Below, in pieces: positions 8,400-16,932 of a DNA stretch of 64,000 nt (its first letter is position 1; the number at the start of each line of letters is the position of its first letter). Origin of the DNA: CAYJLF01 sp964371055 (GTDB lineage Bacteria > Eisenbacteria > RBG-16-71-46 > CAIMUX01); the NCBI GenBank assembly GCA_964371055.1, contig CAYJLF010000009.1, positions 1-64,000 on the forward strand, given 5' to 3'. The notes beneath the pieces were generated by a model, which had not been told where the DNA came from, made no database searches, and saw only the letters and a list, made by a program, of their open reading frames with translations. A program made the position numbers and the translations under genes.

Positions 8400-8891
8400 T
8401 CACCCCTCCAGCATCCGGATCGGCGGCTCCTCGATCGCGACGGCGTGGCCCGTCACAAGGCGCCGGTGCACATCGATCTGCCCCAGGTGGTACCCGAAGT
8501 GCGCCACCAGCCGCGCGAGAATCACCGCAGTCGGCAGGGTTGATCCCCCAAACTCCACCGGGTAGGGCGCAGCGATCGCCGCGTCGTCCAACCCTTTCAG
8601 GCCACTCGTCACCGCCTCCCGCGCTGCGTCGACCTCCGCCTCCAGCGTGGCCCGCGGAAGATCACGGGCTGCGAACTCCCGCTCCCGGTCCCGCTCGTAG
8701 CCCGTCTGGCCCAGGACGGCGCCGATGAAGTGCTGCAGATTACCGCAGAGGTGCAGCGCCAGGGTTCCGGCGGAGTTCACCGTCCCCGGCGGCAGTGCCC
8801 AGATCTGGCTGTCATCCGCGTAGGCACGGAGTTCAACCCGTAGGGTCTCGAGTTCTCGGGAGAGGACCAACCGGAAGGCATCCCCGTTCAT
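8400..8891 (-). CDS. DinB-fold protein (DUF1572-like)
   Basis: The 163-residue protein is translated from the ATG at 8891, chosen because AAGGAG lies 7 nt upstream; a longer in-frame start at 8954 has no ribosome site. Metal-ligand histidines sit in LALHLCGNLQHFIG and in LVAHFGYHLGQIDVHRR, the spacing of the DinB superfamily, and the opening LSRELETLRVELRAY matches DUF1572 members. It is probably a metal-dependent thiol transferase or hydrolase. Transcribed toward the methyltransferase gene, with 31 nt between the stops. Confidence 0.8.
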   Translation of the reverse strand: MNGDAFRLVLSRELETLRVELRAYADDSQIWALPPGTVNSAGTLALHLCGNLQHFIGAVLGQTGYERDREREFAARDLPRATLEAEVDAAREAVTSGLKGLDDAAIAAPYPVEFGGSTLPTAVILARLVAHFGYHLGQIDVHRRLVTGHAVAIEEPPIRMLEG

Positions 8892-9006
8892 CTTCGATCT
8901 CCTTCTGATGACCTCGGACGGAGCGAAGTACCCCGCCTGGCGCGAGACGGGCATTGAGACAGCGTGGCTCGATATCTAGACTCCCGCCAGAGGAGGATCA
9001 TCGTCC

Positions 9007-11253
9007 ATGCAGAACGTCCATCCGTCCATGCGGAATCTCCATCGGCCCAGCCAGAACACTCTGACCCCCATGGTCCCGGGCCAGTTACTCGCCATGAGGT
9101 CCACCTCAACCACGCGAAGGCGGCCGAGCGCGCTGCGATCATTCATCGTCGGGTGCCTGCTCGCCCTCCCCGCCATCACGCAGAGCGCCGCCCCGCCTCC
9201 CGTCGCTCGGGCGCAGGAGTCGCGCTGGATCTATCCGGAGACCGCACGGAATCCGGTGGCGGACACCTTGCACGGCGTCGTCCTCAGCGACCCCTTCCGC
9301 TGGCTCGAGAACGGCACGGATCCCGCCGTCCGCGCATGGGATGACGCCCAGGCCCGCTTCGCGCGGGCGTTCATCGACTCGTTGCCGCAGCGCGCCCGCC
9401 TGGTCGAGCGGCTCGACCAGCTCATGCGCTACGACGACGAGTCTACCCCCGACCCCGTGCCGGACAGCCGTCGTGTCTTCTACTGGATCAAGCGGAAGGA
9501 CAAGGAGAAGTCGGAGCTCTGGTGGAAGGAATCGCCCGAGTCCGAAGGTCGTTTGCTCCTCGATCCCAACACCTGGGCGGCGGACGAGATGCTCGGCGGC
9601 ACCTATCCGTCCCGCGACGGCCGTTACCTCGCCTTCGGGCAGACGGTCGGCGGCAACGAGAATCCCGTCATCCGCGTGCTCGAGATCGACACCGGAACGA
9701 TGCTGCCCGACACGCTGCGCGGCTGGTTCCAGTACGGGGCGTCATGGCTGCCGGCGAACCGCGGCTTCTACTACGCGTCGCGGCCCAAGCCGGGAGAGGT
9801 GCCGGCCGGAGAGGAACACCACTGGACCTCCGCCTGGCTGCACCTGTTGGGCGAGCCCTCGACCGCCGATCGCAAAGTCTTCTCCAGCGACACCGATCGG
9901 GAAGCGTTCCACTGGTGTGGGGTGACCGAGGGCGCGAAGTGGACGGTCTACTATCGCTCCCACTTCAACGAGAATGAGATCTACTTCGGCCCGGTGGGCG
10001 ACACCGCCCCGCCGGTCCCCTTGGCGACCGGGATGGATGGGCAGTACGTCGTGTCGTTCATCGGCGACACGATTCTGATCAAGACCGACCGGGACGCGCC
10101 GCGCGGCAAAGCCTGGATCACGACGACCGACCAGCCCGGCCGTGAGCACTGGCGGGAGTTCCTGCCTGAGGATCCCAACGACCGCCTGAGCTACCTGGCT
10201 CCGGTCGCCGGCCGGATCCATGCCGTCTACCTGCACCAGGCGCACACGCAGGTGCGGATCTACGATCTCTCCGGTGCGAGACTCCGCGATCTCCCGTTCC
10301 CCGCCCTCGGAAGCGGCGAGGTCGGCGGGCTGTGGAGCAGGCCGGAGGTCTGGATCGGCTTCTCCTCGTACTCCGTCCCCTCGACCACCTACCTCTACCA
10401 CTTCGAGGAAGACTCCCTGGAGGTCTATCACCGCTATCCCGTTCCCGTGAACACGGAGGGCTTCCTCACCGAGCAAGTCTGGTATCCATCCCGCGATGGC
10501 ACGCAGGTTTCCATGTTCGTGGTACGGCCCAAGGACCGGCCACTCGACGGCTCGCTTCCGCTCCTGCTCACGGGCTACGGCGGCTTTGATGTCTCCGAAA
10601 CGCCGCACTTCAGCGCCACCATCTGCGCCTGGCTGGAAGCGGGGGGCGCCTACGCCGCGCCCAACCTGCGCGGTGGCGGCGAGTACGGGCGCGCCTGGCA
10701 TGAGGCCGGGATGCGCGAGAACAAGCAGAACGTCTTCGACGACTTCATCGGCGCGGCCGAATGGCTGATCCAGCAGAAGTACACCCGCGCCGATCGCCTC
10801 GCGATCTGGGGCGGCAGCAACGGAGGGCTCCTCATGGGAGCCGTGCTGACGCAGCGCCCCGAGCTCTTCCGCGCGGTGGGCTGCTCGATGCCGCTGCTCG
10901 ACATGATCCGTTACCATCGCTTCGGGATCGCCAAGATCTGGGCCGAGGAGTACGGCAGCGCCGAGGAGAGGGAGCAGTTCGGCTATCTCCGCCGCTACTC
11001 CCCCTACCAGCGCGTGCTGGACGGCGCCAGGTATCCGGCGGTTCTCCTCGAGGGAAGCGAGAACGACGCCCGCGTCGACCCCTTGCACGCCCGGAAGATG
11101 GCCGCCCGCCTGCAGGAGGCCGACCAGGGCGGTGGACCGATCTTTCTGCTGGTTCGCCGGGCCGAGGGTCACGTCGGTGGAGCCGGCGTCACGAAGCGGA
11201 TCGAGGGATTGGCGGACACCTATGCGTTTCTGATGGCGATGGTGGGGCTATAG
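9007..11253 (+). CDS. Secreted prolyl oligopeptidase family (S9A) serine peptidase
   Basis: The 748-residue protein has an AGGAGG ribosome site 10 nt before the ATG. An unusually long basic leader precedes a signal-peptide core (about residues 44-65), so an internal ATG at 9094 is also possible. The N-terminal propeller contains the S9A opening (DPFRWLEN) and the catalytic domain contains a full triad: Ser604 in GGSNGGLLMG, Asp687 in ENDARVDP and His722 in AEGHVGG. It probably cleaves short peptides after proline in the periplasm. The gene appears monocistronic. Confidence 0.9.
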   Translation: MQNVHPSMRNLHRPSQNTLTPMVPGQLLAMRSTSTTRRRPSALRSFIVGCLLALPAITQSAAPPPVARAQESRWIYPETARNPVADTLHGVVLSDPFRWLENGTDPAVRAWDDAQARFARAFIDSLPQRARLVERLDQLMRYDDESTPDPVPDSRRVFYWIKRKDKEKSELWWKESPESEGRLLLDPNTWAADEMLGGTYPSRDGRYLAFGQTVGGNENPVIRVLEIDTGTMLPDTLRGWFQYGASWLPANRGFYYASRPKPGEVPAGEEHHWTSAWLHLLGEPSTADRKVFSSDTDREAFHWCGVTEGAKWTVYYRSHFNENEIYFGPVGDTAPPVPLATGMDGQYVVSFIGDTILIKTDRDAPRGKAWITTTDQPGREHWREFLPEDPNDRLSYLAPVAGRIHAVYLHQAHTQVRIYDLSGARLRDLPFPALGSGEVGGLWSRPEVWIGFSSYSVPSTTYLYHFEEDSLEVYHRYPVPVNTEGFLTEQVWYPSRDGTQVSMFVVRPKDRPLDGSLPLLLTGYGGFDVSETPHFSATICAWLEAGGAYAAPNLRGGGEYGRAWHEAGMRENKQNVFDDFIGAAEWLIQQKYTRADRLAIWGGSNGGLLMGAVLTQRPELFRAVGCSMPLLDMIRYHRFGIAKIWAEEYGSAEEREQFGYLRRYSPYQRVLDGARYPAVLLEGSENDARVDPLHARKMAARLQEADQGGGPIFLLVRRAEGHVGGAGVTKRIEGLADTYAFLMAMVGL

Positions 11254-11649
11254 GCCGGTTCCGGCACGGCTCCTGACCGCCTCGGCGCGGCCCGGAGGGA
11301 TGGTCGGCGGCTGGGCGCACCGTCCGGTTCTTGACAACCTCTCCACGGCCTCGATAGGCTGGTGGATGTTCGCCGCACCGCCACGCAGGCCAGTTGGGCG
11401 CCAACCGTGTGAGCCGATGCCGGCGCGTCGCGGGCGAATAGGAGTCTGATCGCAGCATGTCTCTCCCCAAATCAGGAATACGCAGGCGAAGTTAACGACT
11501 GCGCTGGCGGGATGATCCCGTGGCGCGCCGTTCGCCTCGCCGGGGTGTGACCTCCTGGTCTCGCCCCGGCCGGTGCGGAGTGCGCTCCAGTGCAGTCGAC
11601 CGGCGGCACGCTGTCGCCGGGCCGGCCTGCGTCCTGTGCTGGAGGGATC
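11254..11649. other. 396-nt intergenic region
   Basis: No gene is supported here. It contains TTGACA at 11331-11336, a perfect -35 hexamer, but the sequence 16-18 nt downstream (GATAGGCT) is only a weak -10. A purine-rich GAATAGGAGTCTGATC segment lies near 11440. It separates the peptidase gene from the putative mobile module, so it is the place to look for a left boundary; I saw no tRNA or clear repeat. Confidence 0.4.
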
Positions 11650-12453
11650 ATGCTGCACGAAGCCTCTCTGACCCGCAGTTTCGCGCGCCTGGGCGCGCGG
11701 TTCCGTCTCACGGTGTTTCCCGCCTTCCGGGGCAGCTCCTGGGTGATCGACCTCATTCGCGTGGAGAAGCGCCAGGTCTTCGAACTGCGCGTCGCGGAAC
11801 CGGCCGTCGGCGACCTGCAGGCGGTGGTCGCCCATCTCGATCGCGACGATCGCCACCTTCTCCTCCTGGTGCGGCAGGGTGACGAGGCGTCGGTCCATCG
11901 CTACCTCTGCGGCCACGACGAGCGCGAGTGGTTCATCGCCACCGTGCCGAAGCATGCCGCCACCGTCGCCGAGGCCAAGGAGGCGCTCAAGCCGCCGCAG
12001 GTCAAGGCGGCCTTCTTCCACTCCGGCCTGCGCCGCAAGGAACGGAACCGCCGCCGCAATCGTGCGTTCCTCCGCCAGGGGGAGTGGTTCTTCGTCCCGG
12101 CCCCGGACCTCGCGGTCGATCCGCACTCGATCCACCGCCAGGAGCCTCTCCAGCGGGGTTCCGGGCATCCGCACATCGCCGAGGAGGTCTATCGCGAGGG
12201 CGGCACCCTCGTCTACGTCTACCTCCGCCAGGTCCTCACCCCGGAGGAGTACCGGCAGCTCCTGAAGCGCGATCCCCGGGTTGCCCGCCAGTCGTGGCAG
12301 TCCCGCCTCCTGAATCCCCGTGTCTACGCCCGGGGCACGGTGCGCCATCGCGATCACGCCGCGCTCGTGCTCCGGGGCTGGCATCGCGTGCTGCCGAACA
12401 CCGAAGCGCAGGCGTCCGGCGAGTCGCTCCGCCGGCTGGCCTTCATCGACTAG
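11650..12453 (+). CDS. Conserved hypothetical protein, basic, element-associated
   Basis: The 267-residue protein is translated from an ATG with GGAGG 6 nt upstream; an ATG 60 nt earlier lacks a ribosome site. The N-terminal half is a compact alpha/beta region, followed by a very basic segment (GLRRKERNRRRNRAF, about 130-145), an EWFFVPAPDL strand and a C-terminal block with VRHRDHAALVLRGWHRV. As far as I can recall, proteins with this EWFF and RHxDH layout travel with DUF932 and UvsW-like helicase genes on mobile replicons. Nucleic-acid binding is inferred from charge only and no catalytic site is assigned. The next gene follows after 10 nt. Confidence 0.75.
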   Translation: MLHEASLTRSFARLGARFRLTVFPAFRGSSWVIDLIRVEKRQVFELRVAEPAVGDLQAVVAHLDRDDRHLLLLVRQGDEASVHRYLCGHDEREWFIATVPKHAATVAEAKEALKPPQVKAAFFHSGLRRKERNRRRNRAFLRQGEWFFVPAPDLAVDPHSIHRQEPLQRGSGHPHIAEEVYREGGTLVYVYLRQVLTPEEYRQLLKRDPRVARQSWQSRLLNPRVYARGTVRHRDHAALVLRGWHRVLPNTEAQASGESLRRLAFID

Positions 12454-12463
12454 GGAGGGACGA

Positions 12464-12742
12464 ATGGACCAGCCCAAGAACACGAAGCGCTCGCTGCGCC
12501 GCGCGGAACTCCGCAAGCGGAAGCGTCGGGCCCTGGAGGTCTGGCTCGCCCCGACGCGGAACGCCGGCTCGCCGCCCTCTCCGCGGTGGATCGGCAAGGA
12601 AGCGCGTACCCCTCGCTACTCCTATCGCAGTTGGTTCATCAAGAGCCGGCGCTATCGCCCGGGACCCCGGCGCCCGACGCGGCACGAGGTGCTCTCCGCG
12701 CTCGCGGCCCGGGAGTCGCTGCTGGAGGGGACGGGGTGCTGA
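12464..12742 (+). CDS. Small, highly basic hypothetical protein (92 aa)
   Basis: The ATG is preceded by GGGAGGG and lies 10 nt after the previous stop, so the two form an operon. The protein is extremely rich in Arg and Lys (NTKRSLRRAELRKRKRRALE near the N-terminus, SRRYRPGPRRPTRHE near the C-terminus) with a central WF segment. It has no export signal. RNA or DNA binding is the simplest guess, made from composition alone. Its stop is 31 nt from the stop of the convergent glycosidase gene. Confidence 0.65.
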   Translation: MDQPKNTKRSLRRAELRKRKRRALEVWLAPTRNAGSPPSPRWIGKEARTPRYSYRSWFIKSRRYRPGPRRPTRHEVLSALAARESLLEGTGC

Positions 12743-12773
12743 AGAACTGCGTCAACCGAACGTTCGCCGCGCG

Positions 12774-13679
12774 TCACTTCCCCCGCGGGGCGATTCCGAG
12801 GACGTTCGGGATCGCCCACGCGCGGGCGTTCTGGTCGTCTTCGCGGAAGGAGGTCTCCCAGCTTCCCGAAAACTCCCGCTCGAAATCACCGGCGTGGATG
12901 TAAAGCTGCGCCTCCGGACCCCCCTCGAGGTGCTGGGCACAGACCAGGTTGATCGGCAGCGCCAAAAGGATCCGGTTCAGCTCGTGCATGGCGAAGGGCG
13001 AGCGGGTGAAGATCATGAGGATGCGTCCCGACCGGTCTTCGCCGAGCGCCGCCTCGCTCCAGCTCCGCTCGCTGGCGGTCCAGACGTTCCGGCCCGGCCG
13101 CGCGATCAAACGAAGATTCTGTATAAGCGAGCCATACGACGCGAGCATGCCGTTCCGTCCGTTTGGACCGCCCGGGGCGTCGGGATCGACATCGAGGATG
13201 CGCGCCGGGGGGATCCCCGCCTTCTTCGGGCCGAAGGCGAAGACCGAGCGATACTGATTCCACTGGCCGCTCTCGAACCGGCCAGCGTGGCGCAGGTAGC
13301 CGACGTGTGAGCGGTAGTCGGTGGCGAACATGCCGGCGTTCGTCGCGGCGACCAGACCATGGTCCCGGCAGAATTCCCGCGCGGTCTTGCCTCCGTCCAG
13401 CCCCAGTTCTTCCTGGCAGAGCAGGCGGAACTCCCAGCGGGCCGGGTCGATGCGCAGGATCCGGATCGTCGAGTCGCCGGCGGGGGTGTCCCACGCGTCG
13501 CGGAATGAACCGAGATCGAGGCCGGGCGCGAGAGAGTCCCAGCGAGCTTCGAGGGCGCACGCAGACCCGGACGCCACCGCGACGAGACAGACGGCAGCCG
13601 TCACGACCGTGGCCCAGCCCACCCTGCCTACCGGGCCTACCCCGCCCGCCCGGCCCGTTCGCCCGATGCGGCCCTTCAT
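12774..13679 (-). CDS. Secreted phosphodiester glycosidase (NAGPA/DUF2233 family)
   Basis: The 301-residue protein has an N-terminal signal or anchor (about 22-42) and the NAGPA-domain pattern: KTAREFCRDHGLVAATNAGMF near residue 105, SYGSLIQNLRL near 180, RSGRILMIFT near 215 and AQHLEGGPEAQLYI near 245, where the family's final segment usually reads LDGG. The domain hydrolyses N-acetylglucosamine-1-phosphodiesters in the human uncovering enzyme; bacterial members act on cell-envelope phosphodiester sugars. Its ATG overlaps the stop of the ImmA/IrrE gene (ATGA), so it is co-translated with a regulatory protease, an unexpected partner for an exported hydrolase. Confidence 0.8.
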   Translation of the reverse strand: MKGRIGRTGRAGGVGPVGRVGWATVVTAAVCLVAVASGSACALEARWDSLAPGLDLGSFRDAWDTPAGDSTIRILRIDPARWEFRLLCQEELGLDGGKTAREFCRDHGLVAATNAGMFATDYRSHVGYLRHAGRFESGQWNQYRSVFAFGPKKAGIPPARILDVDPDAPGGPNGRNGMLASYGSLIQNLRLIARPGRNVWTASERSWSEAALGEDRSGRILMIFTRSPFAMHELNRILLALPINLVCAQHLEGGPEAQLYIHAGDFEREFSGSWETSFREDDQNARAWAIPNVLGIAPRGK

Positions 13680-14689
13680 CCTGGATTCCGCGACTCACAG
13701 AGCACCAGCGCCCGCGCGGCTGCGCTTCTTGGAGAGCGCGACCTCAGTCCGCACGCTGAAACGCGCAGGCTCGAGCCAGTCCGCTCCCCCGCCGATGCAG
13801 CCAACGCCGACGACTCCACCGACGACGACGGTCCGATCATCCACTCGGCCTCGCGTCCATCCTCGGCAACCAGGCGCACCGGTGACGACGAAGGAACTTC
13901 GGCGCCCGGTTTCAGGGAAAAGCCGAGAAACGCCGCGCGAGAGACAGACCTGCGCCCCCCGCGGAAGACCCACGCGACCCTCATGCTGCCCGGCCCGCCT
14001 TCTCCTTCCACGAGGAGGGCGGTGCAGGGCCGAGGCCAGGTCTCCACCAGGCGCCGGGCCGCCGCCGCCAGCGAGACCGCGAACTCCCGGGCGACCGTCA
14101 CGAGCCCTGACGCCGAAAGGCCGCGTCGCTCGACCGCGTGCAGGAACGACGGCTGCGGCATCAGAAGCTCGGCCGCTCCGGCGTCACACAACCGCTCGAG
14201 CAACCTCATCTCGGGATCATCGGTGTACGCCGCCCGCTCCCGGGTCCGCAGGTAGAAGCGATGCCCGCCATCGTCCTCGAACATGCTGTGCGAGATCTCG
14301 TGCGCGAGACTGAAGTTCCGCCGGCCGGCGGAACGGACCTCGTCGTTCAGGATGATGCTGGCCCTTCGCGCCGCGCTGTCCCGGCCCGCGGCGCCATCAC
14401 GACGGCTCTCGCGATCCCCGCCGTCGGGTCGGTCCCCGCTGCCCGCGCCAGCCGGCGGCACATAGATCGCATCCTGCTCCGGCCCGAGCGACGCGTGGAT
14501 CACCGGGATCCCGAGGATCTCCGCGTACAACGCCGGGTCGAAAGGAGGCGGGTTCCACTGTGGGAACCAGGCCTGCACCCGCTCGGTCAGGCCGCGCGCC
14601 TGCTCGACGACAGCGTCGATCGTCTCCGCCTCGGTTTCCCACGGGAAGGCGACAGCTTCGCCCCCGAACGCCCGGCTGAACCGCAGCAA
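13676..14689 (-). CDS. ImmA/IrrE-family metallo-endopeptidase
   Basis: This 337-residue protein carries the zinc protease signature LAHEISHSMFE (His130, Glu131, His134) with the usual downstream AAELLMP helix near residue 175 supplying the third ligand. An NDEVRSAGRRNFSLAHE run precedes the motif as in DUF955 proteins. I chose a TTG start at 14689 because AGGAGG lies 7 nt before it and it falls just after the upstream XRE stop; longer versions would overlap that gene. ImmA cleaves phage or ICE repressors of the XRE type and IrrE cleaves DdrO. The XRE gene next door is therefore the expected substrate. Co-translated with the glycosidase gene. Confidence 0.85.
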   Translation of the reverse strand: MLRFSRAFGGEAVAFPWETEAETIDAVVEQARGLTERVQAWFPQWNPPPFDPALYAEILGIPVIHASLGPEQDAIYVPPAGAGSGDRPDGGDRESRRDGAAGRDSAARRASIILNDEVRSAGRRNFSLAHEISHSMFEDDGGHRFYLRTRERAAYTDDPEMRLLERLCDAGAAELLMPQPSFLHAVERRGLSASGLVTVAREFAVSLAAAARRLVETWPRPCTALLVEGEGGPGSMRVAWVFRGGRRSVSRAAFLGFSLKPGAEVPSSSPVRLVAEDGREAEWMIGPSSSVESSALAASAGERTGSSLRVSACGLRSRSPRSAAARALVLCESRNPG

Positions 14690-14705
14690 CGGCCACCTCC
14701 TGCCG

Positions 14706-15119
14706 CTAACGAACGATGATCCTCTTGATCGTCTCGTAGAGGAACGCCCAGTCCTCTGCCGTCCTTGGCTGCTTGCCGCGATAGCGGATCCCGAGCAGCA
14801 TGCGCACGTCATCTTCCGCCACGTAGGCGCCCCGCGTCGCCGCCTGCTCGAGGAACTCCCTCAGGCCGGCGGGGAGTCGTGCGGCGCCCGGGTCGGGCAG
14901 CGCGACCTCTCCCAGCAATTCCGACACCGGCACCCCCAGTCCCTGGGAGATCTTCGCGACGATGTCGATCGTGGGATTGCTCGCTTCGCCGCGTTCGAGT
15001 TGCGAGAGGTAACCCTTGCTCACCCCGGAGGCACGCTCCAGGTCGCCCAGCGTCATCTGCTGCTGCTCCCGGCGCTCGCGCAGGCGTTCGCCGAGGGACT
15101 GGCGTTCTTCCGAGGTCAT
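14706..15119 (-). CDS. XRE-family transcriptional repressor (ImmR-like)
   Basis: The 137-residue protein has an N-terminal helix-turn-helix (about residues 8-65: ERREQQQMTLGDLERASG, then VSKGYLSQLERGEASNPTID) of the Cro/C1/SinR type. The C-terminal part has a hydrophobic dimer-like region followed by ISQGLGVPVSELL and a helical tail. The ATG at 15119 is the first plausible start after the divergent promoter region; its ribosome site is weak. ImmA/IrrE follows after 16 nt. The pairing suggests a protease-sensitive repressor controlling the divergent helicase operon through the repeats at 15193-15221. Confidence 0.85.
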   Translation of the reverse strand: MTSEERQSLGERLRERREQQQMTLGDLERASGVSKGYLSQLERGEASNPTIDIVAKISQGLGVPVSELLGEVALPDPGAARLPAGLREFLEQAATRGAYVAEDDVRMLLGIRYRGKQPRTAEDWAFLYETIKRIIVR

Positions 15120-15192
15120 GGTGTCACCGTGTGTCCTCTCCCAACCGGCCGCGGAAGGAAGAGTGGACGTTGTCCGTGGTGTTTGACAAGGA

Positions 15193-15221
15193 GAATTTCG
15201 CGTTCTCGATGCCGAATTTCG
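15193..15221. promoter_or_regulatory. Direct repeats, candidate XRE operator
   Basis: GAATTTCG occurs at 15193-15200 and again at 15214-15221, start-to-start 21 bp, two turns of the helix. The first copy also sits in an imperfect palindrome, GAGAA-TTTCGCG-TTCTC. The pair lies immediately upstream of the helicase -35 box and between the divergent xre and helicase genes, the expected position for repressor binding. Confidence 0.4.
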
Positions 15222-15223
15222 AG

Positions 15224-15253
15224 TTGACGACCGTTCGCCTGATCGAATATGAT
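15224..15253 (+). promoter_or_regulatory. Sigma-70-type promoter for the helicase operon
   Basis: TTGACG (15224-15229) and TATGAT (15248-15253) each match consensus at five of six positions and are separated by 18 nt. Transcription would start near 15260, about 40 nt before the helicase ATG. The surrounding 100 nt are markedly AT-rich for this genome. Confidence 0.65.
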
Positions 15254-15300
15254 CGTTTTCCATAGCAAACACTCTCGAAGCCGAACCGGGCAGGGGCGTG

Positions 15301-16932
15301 ATGCCGTATCGGAACGTAACGCTAGAAATATCAATCGGTAACGTTGAATCCGCGGTGCGGGGTCCGGCCCCCGTCCAGCTTCTGGACAGGATCCTCAACC
15401 CCCACCTGCCGAGGCTGGCCGTCTCCCCCGACGGTCGGATCCCCCGCACCGCGGCCGTCTTCGATCCCGGCCGGGCGACGTTCCTGAACGGCGCCCTCCC
15501 CCTCGCCAAACGCACGCTGCGCGCCGCCGGCATCCGTCTCCGCGTGCGCGACCGGCGGTCGGTCCTCCCCCGCGCCGAGGCCCTCACGCTGCAGGGCTTC
15601 GAGCTTCGCGACTACCAGGAAGAGGTCGTGGCCGCCGCCCTCAAGGCCGGGCGCGGGCTGATCGACGTGGGGACGAGCGGGGGCAAGTCGCTCCTCGCCG
15701 CCGCCATCATCGCGCGCCTCGGACTGCCGGCGTTCTACCTCGTCACGACACGCACGCTGCTGCGTCAGACCGTGGAGAACCTCCGCCGCCACCTCGGGAT
15801 CGAGCCCGGGATCATCGGGGATGGAGTCTGTTCTCCCGGAGTGATCACCGCCGCGCTGGTGCAGAGCCTCGATCCGGAGGCGATCGATCTCTCGCGCTGG
15901 TCCGGCGGCACGCTCGTCTTCGACGAGGGACACCACGCCGTCGCCCGGACCTGGCTCGATCTCATCCGCCGGATCAACCCGCGGCACCACTTCTACCTCT
16001 CCGCGGTGCCGTTCCGCTCCGGCTCCGACCAGGTCGTGCTCGACGCGCTCGCCGGCGCGCCCCTCACCGGGCGGCGCTACTCGGCCGCTTTCCTGATCGA
16101 GAAGGGATATGCCTGCCCGATCGAGGTCCAGATCGAGCGCGGATTGATCGAAGGCGAGATGTACGAGAAGCCGTTCGGGACGCTCTACCGCGAGTTCGTG
16201 GTCCGCAACGACGATCGCAACCGGCGCCTCGCCGGGATCGCCCGCGAGGCCATGGCCTCGGGCAAGTCGGTCCTGATCCTCGTGGAGCGGATCGAGCATG
16301 GACGGATCCTGTACAAGTGGCTGGGGGCCGATCCTCCCTCCCGCCTCGCCTTCGTCCACGGCAAGTCGGGACGCGCGGCCCTGCACGAGGCGACGGCCGC
16401 CTTTGCCGGCGGGGAGATTCAAGGCCTCATCGCTACCACCGGCCTCTTCCAGGAAGGGGTCAGCATCGACGGCATCCACGTCCTGATCAACGCCGGCGGG
16501 TTCAAGTCACGGGCCAAGGTGGTGCAGACGGTCGGGCGCGGGATGCGGCGCGCGCCGGGCAAGACGAGCTGCCTCTATGTCGACTTCTGGGACGACGATG
16601 CGGCCGGGGTCTTCCGGAATCACTCCCGCCAGAGGTTGCGGGTGCTGAAGGAGGAGGGGTTCTTCGTCCCCGGATACACCTCGTTCGAGCAGAGGCGCGG
16701 GCGCAGGCGTGACGACCGCCCGGAGCCGATCAATCCCACGTGGACCCACATCGCCGGCAGCAACCGATTCCTCGAAATCGACGGCGACGGCCGGATTCAT
16801 AGGGAAGCGGTCTGCGTGAAGAAGGAGCTCGTCCCGGGATCGTACTGCAAGAAGTGCCAGGCCACGACGGACTGTGGGCAAGGAGGGCGGATCACATGGC
16901 AAGACGGATCGGCATCCACGCCATCCCATTGA
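15301..16932 (+). CDS. UvsW-like superfamily 2 DNA helicase
   Basis: The 543-residue protein has the SF2 motifs in order: a Q-like LRDYQEEVV, motif I GTSGGKS (about 124-130), motif II DEGHH (about 208-212), motif III LSAVPFR (LSAT in most relatives), and in the second RecA domain TTGLFQEGVSID and motif VI QTVGRGMRR (about 409-417). The small N-terminal domain before the helicase core resembles phage T4 UvsW. A Cys cluster near the end (C505, C516, C519, C525) may bind zinc. The ATG at 15301 is preferred to the GTG three bases earlier because of its spacing from AGGGG. It probably remodels branched or recombination intermediates. The DUF932 gene begins inside its 3' end. Confidence 0.85.
   Translation: MPYRNVTLEISIGNVESAVRGPAPVQLLDRILNPHLPRLAVSPDGRIPRTAAVFDPGRATFLNGALPLAKRTLRAAGIRLRVRDRRSVLPRAEALTLQGFELRDYQEEVVAAALKAGRGLIDVGTSGGKSLLAAAIIARLGLPAFYLVTTRTLLRQTVENLRRHLGIEPGIIGDGVCSPGVITAALVQSLDPEAIDLSRWSGGTLVFDEGHHAVARTWLDLIRRINPRHHFYLSAVPFRSGSDQVVLDALAGAPLTGRRYSAAFLIEKGYACPIEVQIERGLIEGEMYEKPFGTLYREFVVRNDDRNRRLAGIAREAMASGKSVLILVERIEHGRILYKWLGADPPSRLAFVHGKSGRAALHEATAAFAGGEIQGLIATTGLFQEGVSIDGIHVLINAGGFKSRAKVVQTVGRGMRRAPGKTSCLYVDFWDDDAAGVFRNHSRQRLRVLKEEGFFVPGYTSFEQRRGRRRDDRPEPINPTWTHIAGSNRFLEIDGDGRIHREAVCVKKELVPGSYCKKCQATTDCGQGGRITWQDGSASTPSH

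Noticed and set aside
11248..12597. 450-codon minus-strand frame opposite the 267-aa protein
   Set aside because: The plus-strand genes have GGAGG sites and typical codon use; the minus translation shows only GC-rich periodic residues.
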